In this document: piece by piece, positions 37,560-48,529 of the stretch
How positions within the stretch are numbered: position 1 is the stretch's first letter
Layout: every line of letters begins with the position of its first letter
DNA from: Holacanthus passer
Taxonomy: Eukaryota > Chordata > Actinopteri > Pomacanthidae
Assembly: GCA_025331565.1 (NCBI GenBank)
Contig: JAFREQ010000003.1
Location: 8,487,001-8,551,000, forward strand
Length of the DNA stretch: 64,000 bases
Direction of reading: 5' to 3'
Program-made: the position numbers and the translations under genes
Notes under the pieces: model-generated
The model's database searches: none
Told to the model about the DNA's origin: nothing
The model's input: the letters and a program-made list of their open reading frames with translations, nothing else

Positions 37560-37665
37560 GAATAATTTCATGCAAATGAGATATTGATGAGCTAATGATT
37601 AATTGGCTGCCTGACTGTGTTAATATGCAATAGCTGTCGTGTAATATGCATTTCTAATGACTCTG
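37560..37665. promoter_or_regulatory. Dense POU/homeodomain site cluster, candidate enhancer
   Basis: Within 100 bp: a perfect octamer ATGCAAAT (37570-37577), TAATGATTAATTG (37593-37605), TAATATGCAA (37621-37630), TAATATGCAT (37642-37651) and TAATGA (37655-37660). The two TAATATGCA words start 21 bp apart, two helical turns. POU factors bind the octamer and related ATGCAWNT/TAAT composites. The element is surrounded by sequence without repeats. A developmental enhancer is the best reading, not proven. Confidence 0.45.
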
Positions 37666-37699
37666 TCTCAGTGTGTTCAAACAAATGGGCGACTTTGAT

Positions 37700-38990
37700 C
37701 ATTGGGGTACTCAGAGGCTTTGCAGCATGTTAGCTCGGGGATAAAGCTTTGCCTTAGGGGTTTGTGCAAACTACCATGGGAATGCAACCACAGAGAAAGG
37801 GGAACTTTTGCAATGTGTGTGTGTTTTTTCTTTTTTACTTAGAAAAAAGCTAGGAGGTCTTTTTAGCTATATAGTATGTATAATTTCAGCAATTTCAACA
37901 ACATGGTTGCACAGCTGTAACACGCACACGCAGAAATCTGTAAAGATGGATGATTTATGGAAGGCCTCGACGTTTGACCCAGACTCTCTGACCCCAACCA
38001 AATGACAGATACTTCATCTATGTGGTATAAACATGGAAAGTATTACAGTAGGCGTATTCCACATGATGAAAATGTACAAGTGTAAAAACAAGCATCATGA
38101 AATACCAAATTCTAAATCATGCTGTTACTCCACATTGATGACACAACTGACACATGTTGCACTGATATTAAGGTCTACAAAATCTTTCCGGTATGTTGCT
38201 GACATGTGGGACATTTTACTTTTAATTTATCAGGCTTACCTTTGCAGCTTGTCTTTGTACATTTTCATTTTAAGTAGACTCAGATGTGATTAATAAATAG
38301 TGAATATGCACATCACAATCAGCTCACTATCAGCTAATCTCAGTGTATGATTGCATCATTTTAACCATTTACCAAATTACTAAAAATACAAATATCTAAC
38401 AAATATATATAATTAGTATATCTTGCTTTCCTGCTGATGAATTCAATAAAAAAAACGTATTAAGAGGAATGATCCACCCTCGTCTCTGACTGAGAGAGAC
38501 CTTTGAACTCACTGACACATTCTGTAGTCTCATCTTTAAGCCAATTAGATGAATTATTTGAGCAGGAAGTAACCTTAACCTGAGTTAACTGTCAATCAAT
38601 AAACGTTCACCAGACCCATCTCCAGCCATAAAGACTGCTCCATCCCGCTACCTCACATAACTTCACATCATTCACCATAGATCAACTACACACGGGAACA
38701 TTTAAGGACAAAAAAAGCACAGTTTGATGGCTGTAATAGCTCCCATTGAACTAATATCTGGTGATTTGACACAGATAACGTGATGGGTGGCACTGGGCCA
38801 TTCCTGGCCAGGACCATTTCGGTGCAAATGGTCGTTTTTTTCCTGTTCTAATAATGGTAAAGTCTGGCTTAACAAAATGGTGACTGTGTGTCACTGCATG
38901 TCTGAGGTGTGGATTTTTTTTAGCTTTCCCATAATTAGTGACATAGCTGCTTGGCAAAATGATGCTGGGTCAATTTAGAGAAACCCTGTG
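37700..38990. other. Intergenic, no gene seen
   Basis: Unique-looking sequence, AT-rich from 38280 to 38450. No exon or recognisable repeat. Confidence 0.5.
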
Positions 38991-38997
38991 TATGTGC

Positions 38998-39000
<3 letters not shown>

Positions 39001-39062
<62 letters not shown>
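39001..39062. repeat. Compound (TG)n-(GA)n microsatellite
   Basis: About 41 bp of TG passes directly into about 21 bp of GA. Shorter interrupted GT blocks follow near 39588-39604 and 40112-40150. Confidence 0.95.
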
Positions 39063-39069
39063 GCACTCG

Positions 39070-42000
39070 GTTAATACACTGTGAATGATCACACATATGC
39101 ACACACATACCATCATGACCACAAGCTGTGATCTTGATATAGTAATGCTTTAATTAGTGAAGGATTATGCTCTTCTACATATCTTTATAAAGTCTTAATC
39201 TGCTGTAATTCTTCAGTGACGTTTTTACAGTTTAAAATATAGAGATAAATACACTAAATAATAGACCTCACTTAAATTATCTTGAATCCCATTACCACTT
39301 TATTAGCATGTATCAAAATATGTTTGCAGCTTATTCTAATAGATATTAGCATTGGATGTGACTTGCATTGAATGTGACATGAAAAACAATTTTGTATTTT
39401 TAGAGAATAGAAAAAAATAAACAATAAAACAATAAAATACATGAGATTAAAATGATTTAAAAAATAGGGATCTCACAGACAAATCAGCCTTAATCATCCA
39501 TAATTACATCCATTAAATATAAATGGAGAAACATCATATTAGAAAGCATGTGTGTGAGATGGTGTATGTGCAAGTGTAAGTATGTGTGGGTGTGTGTGTG
39601 TGTGCGTGTAAGTGGCTGCACGGGTCTATGAGTGTGCCTAATCAGACTGACTGCAGCTAGCCTTTGGGGACTTGGATCTGTCCAAGTGTCATTCAGTCCG
39701 TCCATCTGTCTGTCTGTCTGAGGCAAAAGGAGAAATGGTGTGTGTACATGGCACCGGTAGCAATACAGGCAACCAGTATTCAGGATTTGGTGTGTGGCGT
39801 GGTTGATATAGGACCTGAGGACAGATGGATGGAGAGACAGGACTGGAACAGCCAGACCTGTGGCCAGACCTGTCAAAAGAGATAGGCCAGCTGACACCGG
39901 TGAGCCCGTGCATGTGTGTGTGTGCGCGCATGTACGTGCACGCACCTGCAGAAGTGGCAGTTGATGGCTGCCACTCAGACGACTAATCTGCCATCAGTTG
40001 AGTGACAGGGGAATGCGCTGCTGCCCTGACCTGCTCATTTAATCACCAAGTGTCCAATGAGGCTTCCCACATTGTTAGCTGTAAACATCTCCGGGTTTCC
40101 ACTCAGTGAGGGTCAAGTGTGTGTGTGCGTGCGTGTGTATGTGTGTGTGTAACTGCTCAAGTAAGTAGTGTCATAATGTCTCTGAGTTGAGGTTATCATC
40201 GTGTTCAAACTTTGAGTGTTACAGGGAGCTTAACCCTGGTGATGGTCAGGGTGTGTGTGTGAGAGAGAGAGTGTACTTTTACACAACCCCACAAAAAAAA
40301 TATACTGCATAAATTGCTCTTTTGTCTCTGAATTAAGCCTATTTGTGCCAGTTAGAAACTTAACTTGGGAAAAATGTGAAAGGCCCTCTGTAGAGCTGGT
40401 GTTTGCTTTGTCTGTTCTGTCCTATTGTAGAAACATGGCGGGCACCGGCCCCCATGTAGATATGAAGGGCTCATTCTAAGATAATGAAAACACAGTGATT
40501 CTTAGTTTCAGCTGATTATTTCTTTTGTCATATTATTAATATATTATTTCGCAGCTGTGGTGTTTTCTTCTTTCTTCTATGTTGTAGAAGTTGTAGAAAA
40601 CTGAATGATACACCTTTTATTCTATTGATACTTTAATAAACATTTAATGCATGGGATTTAATAATAATAAAAAAAAAAACATGCTCAGTGGACTTTTACA
40701 GGATAAAAACAGGATGGACCTCCAATCGGGCATTTACTCTGCAGATATAAGTGTCTGTGTACAGTATGTACAGTCAATGGTCTGTCTTGCAGCCAGGCTA
40801 TCTTCCAACCTGTCACTGTGGGTGGACGTGGGGAGAGCTATACGTCATCAGCAGTGAAAGAATAGTGCAGTGTAGGAAAGATAAGAGCAACAACGTGTTT
40901 CCCAGCTGTGATAAATCCTCCGGTCAGACAGCGCTGCTATTTCCCCTCTTTCATATATGGGCCGTTTTATTGAATTTAGCCACTGATAAATAAATGGACT
41001 GCCACAGACCTGTTTAAGCCTGCCCCAAGGAGGATACTTGGCAGGAGTTTACACAGTTGGCCTTCTTTCACGCTCTTTCTCTCTTGTGATAGTGATTTTT
41101 TGCGAGATCAGAGAACGATATTGAGAAATATAGAGAAAGGCAGACAGGCCGGCAGAGAAGCACAGATAAAATCCTGGATGTGTGTGAAAACAATCTCAGA
41201 ACGCATTACATTTCTGCGGGAGTAGTAAAGCCTACATGGATATATGGAGCAGAAAGCAGACACAATTTTCAAAGGGTTACAAGGAAGCGAGTGCAGAAAA
41301 TGGATTGATGGATGGAAATCTGAATCCAAACTCAAACTAAATTCAACTACACTCCAAACTCAAACCAGTATGCTCCGTCAGAACGGCTTGTCGGATGGTT
41401 GAACAGCCCAACACCTTCCTGATTTTAGGATTGCAGTGTGATGTGCAGCTGTGATTGGCCAGGCGTGTGGAGATGAGACAATGAGCAGGGTTTGAACTTC
41501 TTCATTAAGCTCTTTTTTTTTTCATCATTCACACAACTTTGTCTGTCACTTTTCATGTGTACAACTAGGCAACAACTCAGCCCTTGCAATGACTTAAAAC
41601 AGATCTTCGTATAGACCTTCTTCGCAGGACTCACTTTAAATTGTCATTGCATAAAAAGCACAGGTGTTACTAATGACATTAATGATGGCTGCTCGTGACA
41701 GCATGACAGCGAGCCAGCATGCACAATACCAGGAACCTGAAACCGAAGCGGCTAAATGGAATCATTAATTTTATTATTTATGCCTGTGCTTTTCCTACTG
41801 TGACATGTTGAAAAGAAGGCTTTTCAGTACCTCTGCAGGTAGTGATTTCAGACCTGCTTCACTGTCAATGTGTCCAATGTCTGTGGAATTAAAAAGGAAC
41901 ACCCACCATCCTGCTTCTCATAAAAAACATGCATGTATATATTGTTATGATCAGTCTTTTCATTTGGTAGATTAGGGTGGGTACAAGAAGAGTTTGGAGG

Positions 42001-43810
42001 GTCAGAAGCAATTATTAGCTGCTGATTGTAAAAGTGCTATTAGAATATAAGATCTTACTTTTTAAAAGATGTTTCAATGCTCTTTGCCCATAAATGCCAC
42101 ATCTCAGAAACCTGTTAACCAGATAAAACCTTGACATCCCTGCATATTCAAATATTTTATATATCTGTGTCCAATCCAAGAGATGCTGCACTATAAAATT
42201 TATATGTAATGTTTTTTATCACCTAGAGAATCTTTGTCAGTCATTACTTGACCTTTACCCCATAGAGTCATCCTTCTATGTTTTCTGTCAAAGAACCAAA
42301 GCATGCCTTGAAAATAAAAACAATAAAAGACACTTCAAATATCTATTTGTTTTCAATAAAGCAAAGCAACAGCTTTTATTACACTTCAAAACTTACACGC
42401 TGCTGCTGTCTGTCTGACAAATCAAGTGCTTGATATACAGCCAAATGTCCATGTGCTGGTCAGGTCTGATCAAGGTAAAGATCCATTAGGTTAGTATGCA
42501 AATGTATGTATAATAGGGTCATTGATTGGGGTGAGCAGGCCATTTTTAAGGCCTAGTGATGCTGATGAGGAGGGAAGGGTTGGTGTGACCTATCTGGGTC
42601 TAACTCAATACAGTGCCACATTACAGCACAGCTCAATCACTTACGATCCTGAGTGGACCAGGTAATAATGTTGCTTCCTATAGGACCAGAGAGCATCACA
42701 AGATGAATGTGACCTCTACAAACCTGCAGAGCGGTTGTGATGTCCCACCTTGATCCTACATGTGGTCCTGTGTTTTCACTGATAGAGGGACCTGAGGATC
42801 TGAGGAACTTTTACTTAACCTGTTTTTGTGTTTGGTTTTACAGGATCTGAGACCAGATTTTGTTATTCTGAATCTGTACCAGGAAGCAGTTTGAAATACA
42901 ATATTATGGAAGCAGTGACAGAGTGCAGGTATACTATGCCTTTCCAAAAACCTGACATAAATCAGAAAATAGAGAAACTATGTTCCATTTTGTGCATTGT
43001 GCAGAATCCATTCAACAAAGGACGCAGCAGAAGCAGTAGATTGTCACTGCAGCAGTTTTCACTGTGACAGTGGTGCTTTTTGTGAGTACGAGATGAAGGT
43101 GCCATTTATAATTTCAGAAAGAAATAGTCGCCAAATGGTCCAAGTTTAAAGTGGGAACAGACAGGTTTTCAACTTTTCCCCGTTTCCAAGTCACACATTT
43201 GCAAAGGAACCGGTTCACTTTCTTTTTTCCTCAGACCCAAGCAACTACCAGCAACACAGGACACACTGCACTTTTAATTCAATTTCTATAAAGAAATGTT
43301 CAAAACCACTTTGGAAACAAGAGAGAAGAAAGAAGCATGTTCACTGAAGAGATAATGTAAAATTATTATTTTATATGGAGTAAAAGTAGTTTGAGTATTG
43401 CTTCATGCAAACAAGTAACTACAGCGGGAGTTAGCGGAATGGAAAGAAAAGAGAGAAAAGAAGAGACTAAGTGTGAGTTTCATAAATAAAAGTTTAATAA
43501 TCATTCGCTTTGTCCAGGCTGAAATAAGCTTGTGCAGGGAGACAACCAATTCTCTACAGAAAGTCTGCATTACAAACTGGGAGAGTGGCGTTAAAGATGT
43601 GGCCTTTTTCAATATATGTCATTAACATCAACGTTATAGAAGTGCAGAATCAAATTGATGGAGTACCTCTTTCAATCATTTAATCATATGTCAATGCCAA
43701 ACATTCACTGCTTCAGGTTCAGATTTGTCGCTTTTCTCAGTTTATATCATTGTAAACTTTAGAGCAGATTCCAAGAGGAAGAACTTGACTTCAGGAATTA
43801 ATGAAGACAG
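39070..43810. other. Intergenic, no confirmed gene
   Basis: 4.7 kb of mostly unique sequence with short GT blocks. A possible exon-like piece at 42841-42928 (acceptor TTGGTTTTACAG, donor AG|GTATAC) is open in one frame but unrecognised and is not called. 41930-42400 is AT-rich. Confidence 0.5.
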
Positions 43811-43820
43811 TTTTTCACTT

Positions 43821-43906
43821 TTTTTCTGACATTTAATTGACAAAGGAATGAATCAATTAATTAGAAAAAATATTGGACAGATAAACCGATAATGAAGTTG
43901 CAGCCC
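43821..43906 (-). mobile_element. Teleost dispersed repeat, copy C (truncated)
   Basis: On the minus strand it starts ggggctgcaacttcattatc and continues with 'attaattgatt' words to a 'gtcagaaaaaaa' end. Same family and same truncation pattern as copy A at 17465-17560. Confidence 0.7.
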
Positions 43907-44426
43907 CAGCATGCAGGACTATAGTTGTGTGAATCAGACAAAAAAACACAGCTTTTCAGTCACTTTGAACCGACACAAAATCGAAGGTTGGTGAGTGCAA
44001 AGAGTGAACGATGTCACTTTTGTCATTCACATTCATATATGATTTTATAACACACATAGGTTCAAGTCATAACCTCATTTTCTTACCTAATACTGTTAGC
44101 AAGACAAATAACCAAGATCCCAAATCTGGGACAGTAACCAGGAGTTACTGATGAGGTAAAAACTCTCTGAGGACAGGAAACCTTATAGGAGCCATACTTA
44201 CAGTAGTAAGCTATGTCACAATCCATTGTGGGTGAGGGGTGTGTGTGTACGTGCATCCCTGCGTGTGTGTGTGTGTGAAAAGCTATACCATCTGCAATAA
44301 CAGGACCTGACAGCTCCCACACCCCTCAGTGCAGTGTGTGTCTATGGGCTCATTCAGAGTGACAGTGTAGATTAGGGGTGTAATCCTCGCAGAGCTACAG
44401 GGGATCTATCAGTACCCCGGGCTCCA

Positions 44427-44427
<1 letters not shown>

Positions 44428-44463
<36 letters not shown>

Positions 44464-44472
44464 ACACACACA
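44428..44472. repeat. (CA)n microsatellite
   Basis: About 45 bp of CA with a single TC interruption. Confidence 0.95.
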
Positions 44473-44474
44473 TC

Positions 44475-44725
44475 ACACTGGAAATTAATTGAAATGTTAA
44501 TGGAGGCGAAGACTCCATTCTTAATTGCTTGGTGCTGGATTAAGACAAGATCGTTTATGAAGAGAAATTAAATCAGGATCCAGGGCGATCTTGGTTGTAA
44601 AAAGGTTCCCGGCGTGATGCGGGAAGGTCATAAATGAGCTCCGATTAGCACAGCAAGCAAGCCGTGACTGACGCCCTGTGTTTTTGTTAGCAGGTCATGT
44701 TAACAAACAGAATGGGATAATTAGT
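44475..44725. promoter_or_regulatory. Candidate non-coding regulatory element
   Basis: Unique sequence right after the CA repeat with GAAATTAATTGAAATG, TCTTAATTGCTTGG and GGATAATTAGTTAAC words and a moderately GC-rich centre. It resembles conserved vertebrate enhancers by composition only. Confidence 0.3.
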
Positions 44726-45403
44726 TAACAATATGTACTCAAAGAAAGTTCACTGTATTTGTCTTTTTTCCCCCCCAAAATGAAATATCTGAGGTGGCAG
44801 AAAAATAAAAGCAGTGTTTTGAGTTTTCCCGGATGTGTCGAGGAAAAACACTTAGAGGGAGGCTTTGATCTTAGTTTTAATTAGCTCCTATTCCCCTCTA
44901 GTATTCCTCTTTTCTGTATTTGCAAGAAAGCATATGAACAATGCTCACAACGAAGCCTCTTCTGCCGATATCAGCATTTTACTTAACTTTCCCTCTTAAC
45001 TTGTGTTTTTTTTCCTCTTTACTTCTCAAAGTGTACCCTCTCCACCTCCAAACGTCACCACATGAAGGAGCGGCCGAGGAAGGGCTCATCTCCTCCACGT
45101 CCACCTCACCTCACTCACTCTCCTCATGCCTTTGAGATGTATCCAACACACCGGGCACATGATAAATTCATCATGTGGATGTTTTTGAATCAATATTAAT
45201 TTCAAGCCTTTCATGATGGCAAATCAATAGCAGCAACATTAAGAGGCTCCTTTGCATGTTGAGCACCTTGTCTCTGCCGCTGAATGGAGACGTGACGAGA
45301 GGTGAGGGAGCGTCCGTGGTGGTGCCAGCGGGGAGGCCCACACTCACTCATTATCTCCCCTCAATTAGACCCTCTCGCTTTGCCACCCTGGGCCTCCACA
45401 AAG

Positions 45404-45404
45404 C

Positions 45405-45454
<50 letters not shown>

Positions 45455-45575
45455 CTTTGCCTTCACCCTGCTGAGTTCATCATACAGGCAACTGAGGAGT
45501 GTTTCCACTGAAAATCTCTCTCACTGATCACTTGGACGTAATTGGACAGGCCATCTCTCTCTCTCTCTTTTCCTC

Positions 45576-45606
<31 letters not shown>
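45404..45606. repeat. Two (GT)n microsatellites
   Basis: GT runs at 45404-45453 (with a TATA interruption) and 45579-45606. The 125 bp between includes a CT run at about 45554-45568. Confidence 0.95.
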
Positions 45607-45608
<2 letters not shown>

Positions 45609-46485
45609 ACTCAATGAATAGTGATATGCAGCTTTTTAGAGGATTTGTTTGACAAATACACTGAGGACAGAGCTGAGGTTGCATGGGGCAGCGGTACAGA
45701 CCATAGTTGGATTTTAAGGGCATTTTTAGTTACAACTTGAGTCTTATTTTTTGCCGTTTTGGCCATAATTACTATCATTAATACTCTGTGACATAGCTAA
45801 GAACAATCAGACTGGACAAGAAACACAAATTATCAGCCAAAGTTTTAAACAAACCTCTAAAAGTTATTTTAAAGAAAAATCAAAGGTGAAACATAAACCT
45901 GTAACCCAAACTTTCTAAGCTAATTTCACTTTTGGTTTTATCCCTGAAATAAAATGGTTCAGATAATCTGGCAAAACATTTTGCTGTTTGGTGTGATTTC
46001 TGACTTCTTGAGTTTTTGCCCTGTCTCACTTTAGCAATATTACATTGATCCATGATATCAGAAATGACTTTAATGAGTAGACTGTTATCATAACTGATAT
46101 AAATGATGACCGAAACCAATGAGTTATATAAATTATAATTCATGTCATGTTATAAGTCATAGACATGTTAACTATCCCTCTCACACTCTTACCCTTGACT
46201 TCACATCTCTTTATTTTATGTGTCCAGTTATATGGTCTGGTTAGTAAATGTTAATCATCTTCTAGCCAATCAGACTTGAGAATTTTCATTGGCCATGGTA
46301 TAACTCTATCTAATGTGTTCAAAATTAATGTCATCATCTCCAGTAGTTGTAGAGTTTGTATTGTTAACATGCTTGAATTCAGACAGAAAGACATAGTCGG
46401 CCACATTCTCTACCTGTGCAGACTGTGCATGTGTGGTTTGGGGCTGTAATGTATCCCAGCAGCCCTGTGGTTCAATCGTGAGGCT

Positions 46486-46487
<2 letters not shown>

Positions 46488-46547
<60 letters not shown>
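46488..46547. repeat. (GT)30 microsatellite
   Basis: 60 bp of uninterrupted GT, the longest pure dinucleotide tract in the window. Confidence 0.97.
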
Positions 46548-46548
<1 letters not shown>

Positions 46549-46885
46549 ACAGCAGAGGGACTCCAATCCAACATTTATGAGGCCTGTGTGTCTGTGTGTA
46601 TGTCTCTGGCCTCTTGTACTCCCCAAAGCACAGGTTAAAACATCCGAGGAGTTACACACACTGCTGTTAGTACTCTTGACAGGACATTACCAGGCATGCA
46701 TTAGGAAATTCACATAGGCAAACAAACAGACAGAGACAGACAGTGGGGAAATGCCAAGGACAGTGAGCTGAGCTCTAATGAGCTATGAAAGTGGAGTCTC
46801 TCAGTCTGCATGTCTGTATATGCCTGTTTGCTTGTGTGTGTGTGCACTTTTGCATCTATCTTTGCAAAAACTAATTTGAGTTTTA

Positions 46886-47080
46886 GACCTTGGAAGTGAG
46901 GACATTTTTGGAAAGTGAGGACATTTTGGCTGGTCCTCACTTTCAAAGGACTAATTGAGGATTTACACTAAGATTAGGGTAAGGGTTAGGGTTAGGCATT
47001 TAGTTGTGATGGCTATGGTTAGGGGCTGGGGAATGCATTACGTCAGTAGAGCAGTACAAACGTGTGTATGTCTACACACA
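46886..47080 (+). repeat. Telomere-like GGTTAG-containing fish repeat
   Basis: Contains 'gaccttggaagtgaggac', 'ggctggtcctcactttc', then AGGGTAAGGGTTAGGGTTAGG (46976-46996) and 'gcatttagttgtgatgg', ending 'gaatgcattacgtcag'. I recognise this order as a very common dispersed repeat of fish genomes carrying degenerate TTAGGG units. Most likely an interspersed repeat rather than a true old telomere. It lies about 340 bp after a GT tract. Confidence 0.75.
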
Positions 47081-47249
47081 GAGAAATAAATGGGTGGAGG
47101 TCAGTTTGTGGGACGGATAGTTTTGCAGTTTTACAAAAAGCAGTGAGAGAACATCAGGAGACAGAGAGATGGAGAGAGAGAGAGGGAGAAGGCAATGAAT
47201 AAAAAGTGAGAAGCAGCAGCATATATACAGTAATATGTGATGAGCAAAG

Positions 47250-47525
47250 TCAGGAGGAGCTGCAGAAGTTTTGTCCCTCCATCAGTAGCCCAGTCCCTGG
47301 TCCCTGGGTGCGCCTTCCCACCCCCCCAGAGGGCCTGTTGTTTAGGGTTGCAGAGCCACGCAGGCCTTGATGAATTTCTCCCCGTCAACAAATTAAGAGA
47401 TGCTGTTGTTGCTGTGACAACAAGGCATCCCGGTCGCCGTGGGGAGCACCATGAAGACCAGTGACAGAACTCCAGGATTCTCCTAATCATCCCGAGCTGT
47501 CAGGAAGCACCTGGCCTGACACCTC
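47250..47525. promoter_or_regulatory. Candidate regulatory element with X-box-like palindrome
   Basis: A GC-richer, repeat-free block. At 47408-47421 it reads GTTGCTGTGACAAC, an imperfect palindrome close to the RFX X-box (GTTRCC..RGYAAC) with one mismatch per half. Short frames on both strands cross the block but none is recognisable. Motif-based inference only. Confidence 0.25.
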
Positions 47526-48294
47526 TGCTTAAAACCTGTCTCCCAGGCATAAGATAATTACAAGTGCCAGCAGAGAAAGAGAGAGAAGGCTGGGAGAAGG
47601 AGAGCTGGCGAGAGAGAGGAGAGAAAGAGAGAATTCTTTCTTATAAGTGGCTGTGTGAGGAACGGAGTGCAGGAGCTTTTTCAGACAAGTTGCCATTGAA
47701 GTAGAGGAAGTGTTCAAAGGCAGAAGTGGAGTTGAGCGTGGGGAGGCGTCTGGGGTGTCTCCCCTCTTCCCTACAGAGAAGGCCTGGGAGGGGGGTCCCT
47801 AGATAGCGCTGTGGGGGACAGGTGAGGGACGGAGCTGTCACTGGGCCCACATTCACACACATTTAGAAGACAGAGACTGTTTGACTGGTCCAGTACAAAT
47901 GCTCCATGGATTGCACCACATTTTAGGGGTAACAATTTTTTGGAGTATCTTTTTTTTTTTTTTTTTTCATTATTATTTCAGAAAAGTTACACTAAAGTTA
48001 CGAAAGCTCTGGTCTGCTGTATGTATGGTTGCGGGGGTAAATAGAGTAATGGCTTGGAGAAAAGTGCGACAGAGCTTACAAAACAAAAAGCTCAGCGCTG
48101 ACATGCCGAACTGCCTCTCTGTTTCTGACAAAAAGAAAAACACACGGGGCTCATGTCACACCAGCCTTCTCCATTACCAGCCTGATTGCTAAGTGAGAAA
48201 ATACTTGCCAAATCAAATGCACTGAGCCACTGAGGAAGAGCAACACACACACACACACTCGCACAGAGACACACACGCTTACGTTTCATTACAA

Positions 48295-48525
48295 CCTCTC
48301 ATTTCTCTAGCAGCGGGGCCTTCCCTCAGAATAACACTCCTGTCATCCCAGCCACAGGGGGCTAAATTATTCAAATACTCTAATTCTTCCCTTCTTCCTC
48401 CCACCCGCCCTCTCTCTCTTTCCAGCACTCTGCCACTCATAATTTGTCTTTTCATTGTTGCCAATTTAGAGGCAATCCCTCCCATTAATGATGCCAACTG
48501 TTCTAAATGGTGTCGGAGCTGAGAG
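48295..48525. promoter_or_regulatory. Candidate non-coding regulatory element
   Basis: Includes GGGGCTAAATTATTCAAA, CTCATAATTTGTCTTTTCATTG, GCCAATTTAGAGGCAA and CCATTAATGATGCC in 230 bp of mostly non-repetitive sequence (one C/T-rich patch near 48400). Density of TAAT-type cores suggests regulatory DNA; no alignment. Confidence 0.25.
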
Positions 48526-48529
48526 AACG

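Noticed and set aside
42841..42928. A possible internal exon with TTGGTTTTACAG acceptor and AG|GTATAC donor
   Set aside because: The peptide is unrecognised and no partner exons were found, so it stays below the level for a call.
46310..46659. Frames made of long HTHTHT or CVCVCV runs (also near 18.1, 28.1, 39.9, 45.4, 51.1 and 51.9 kb)
   Set aside because: These are CA/GT microsatellites translated in open phases, not proteins.
46976..46996. An ancient interstitial telomere
   Set aside because: The GGTTAG units lie inside a recognisable dispersed fish repeat and are too few and degenerate for a telomere fusion site.
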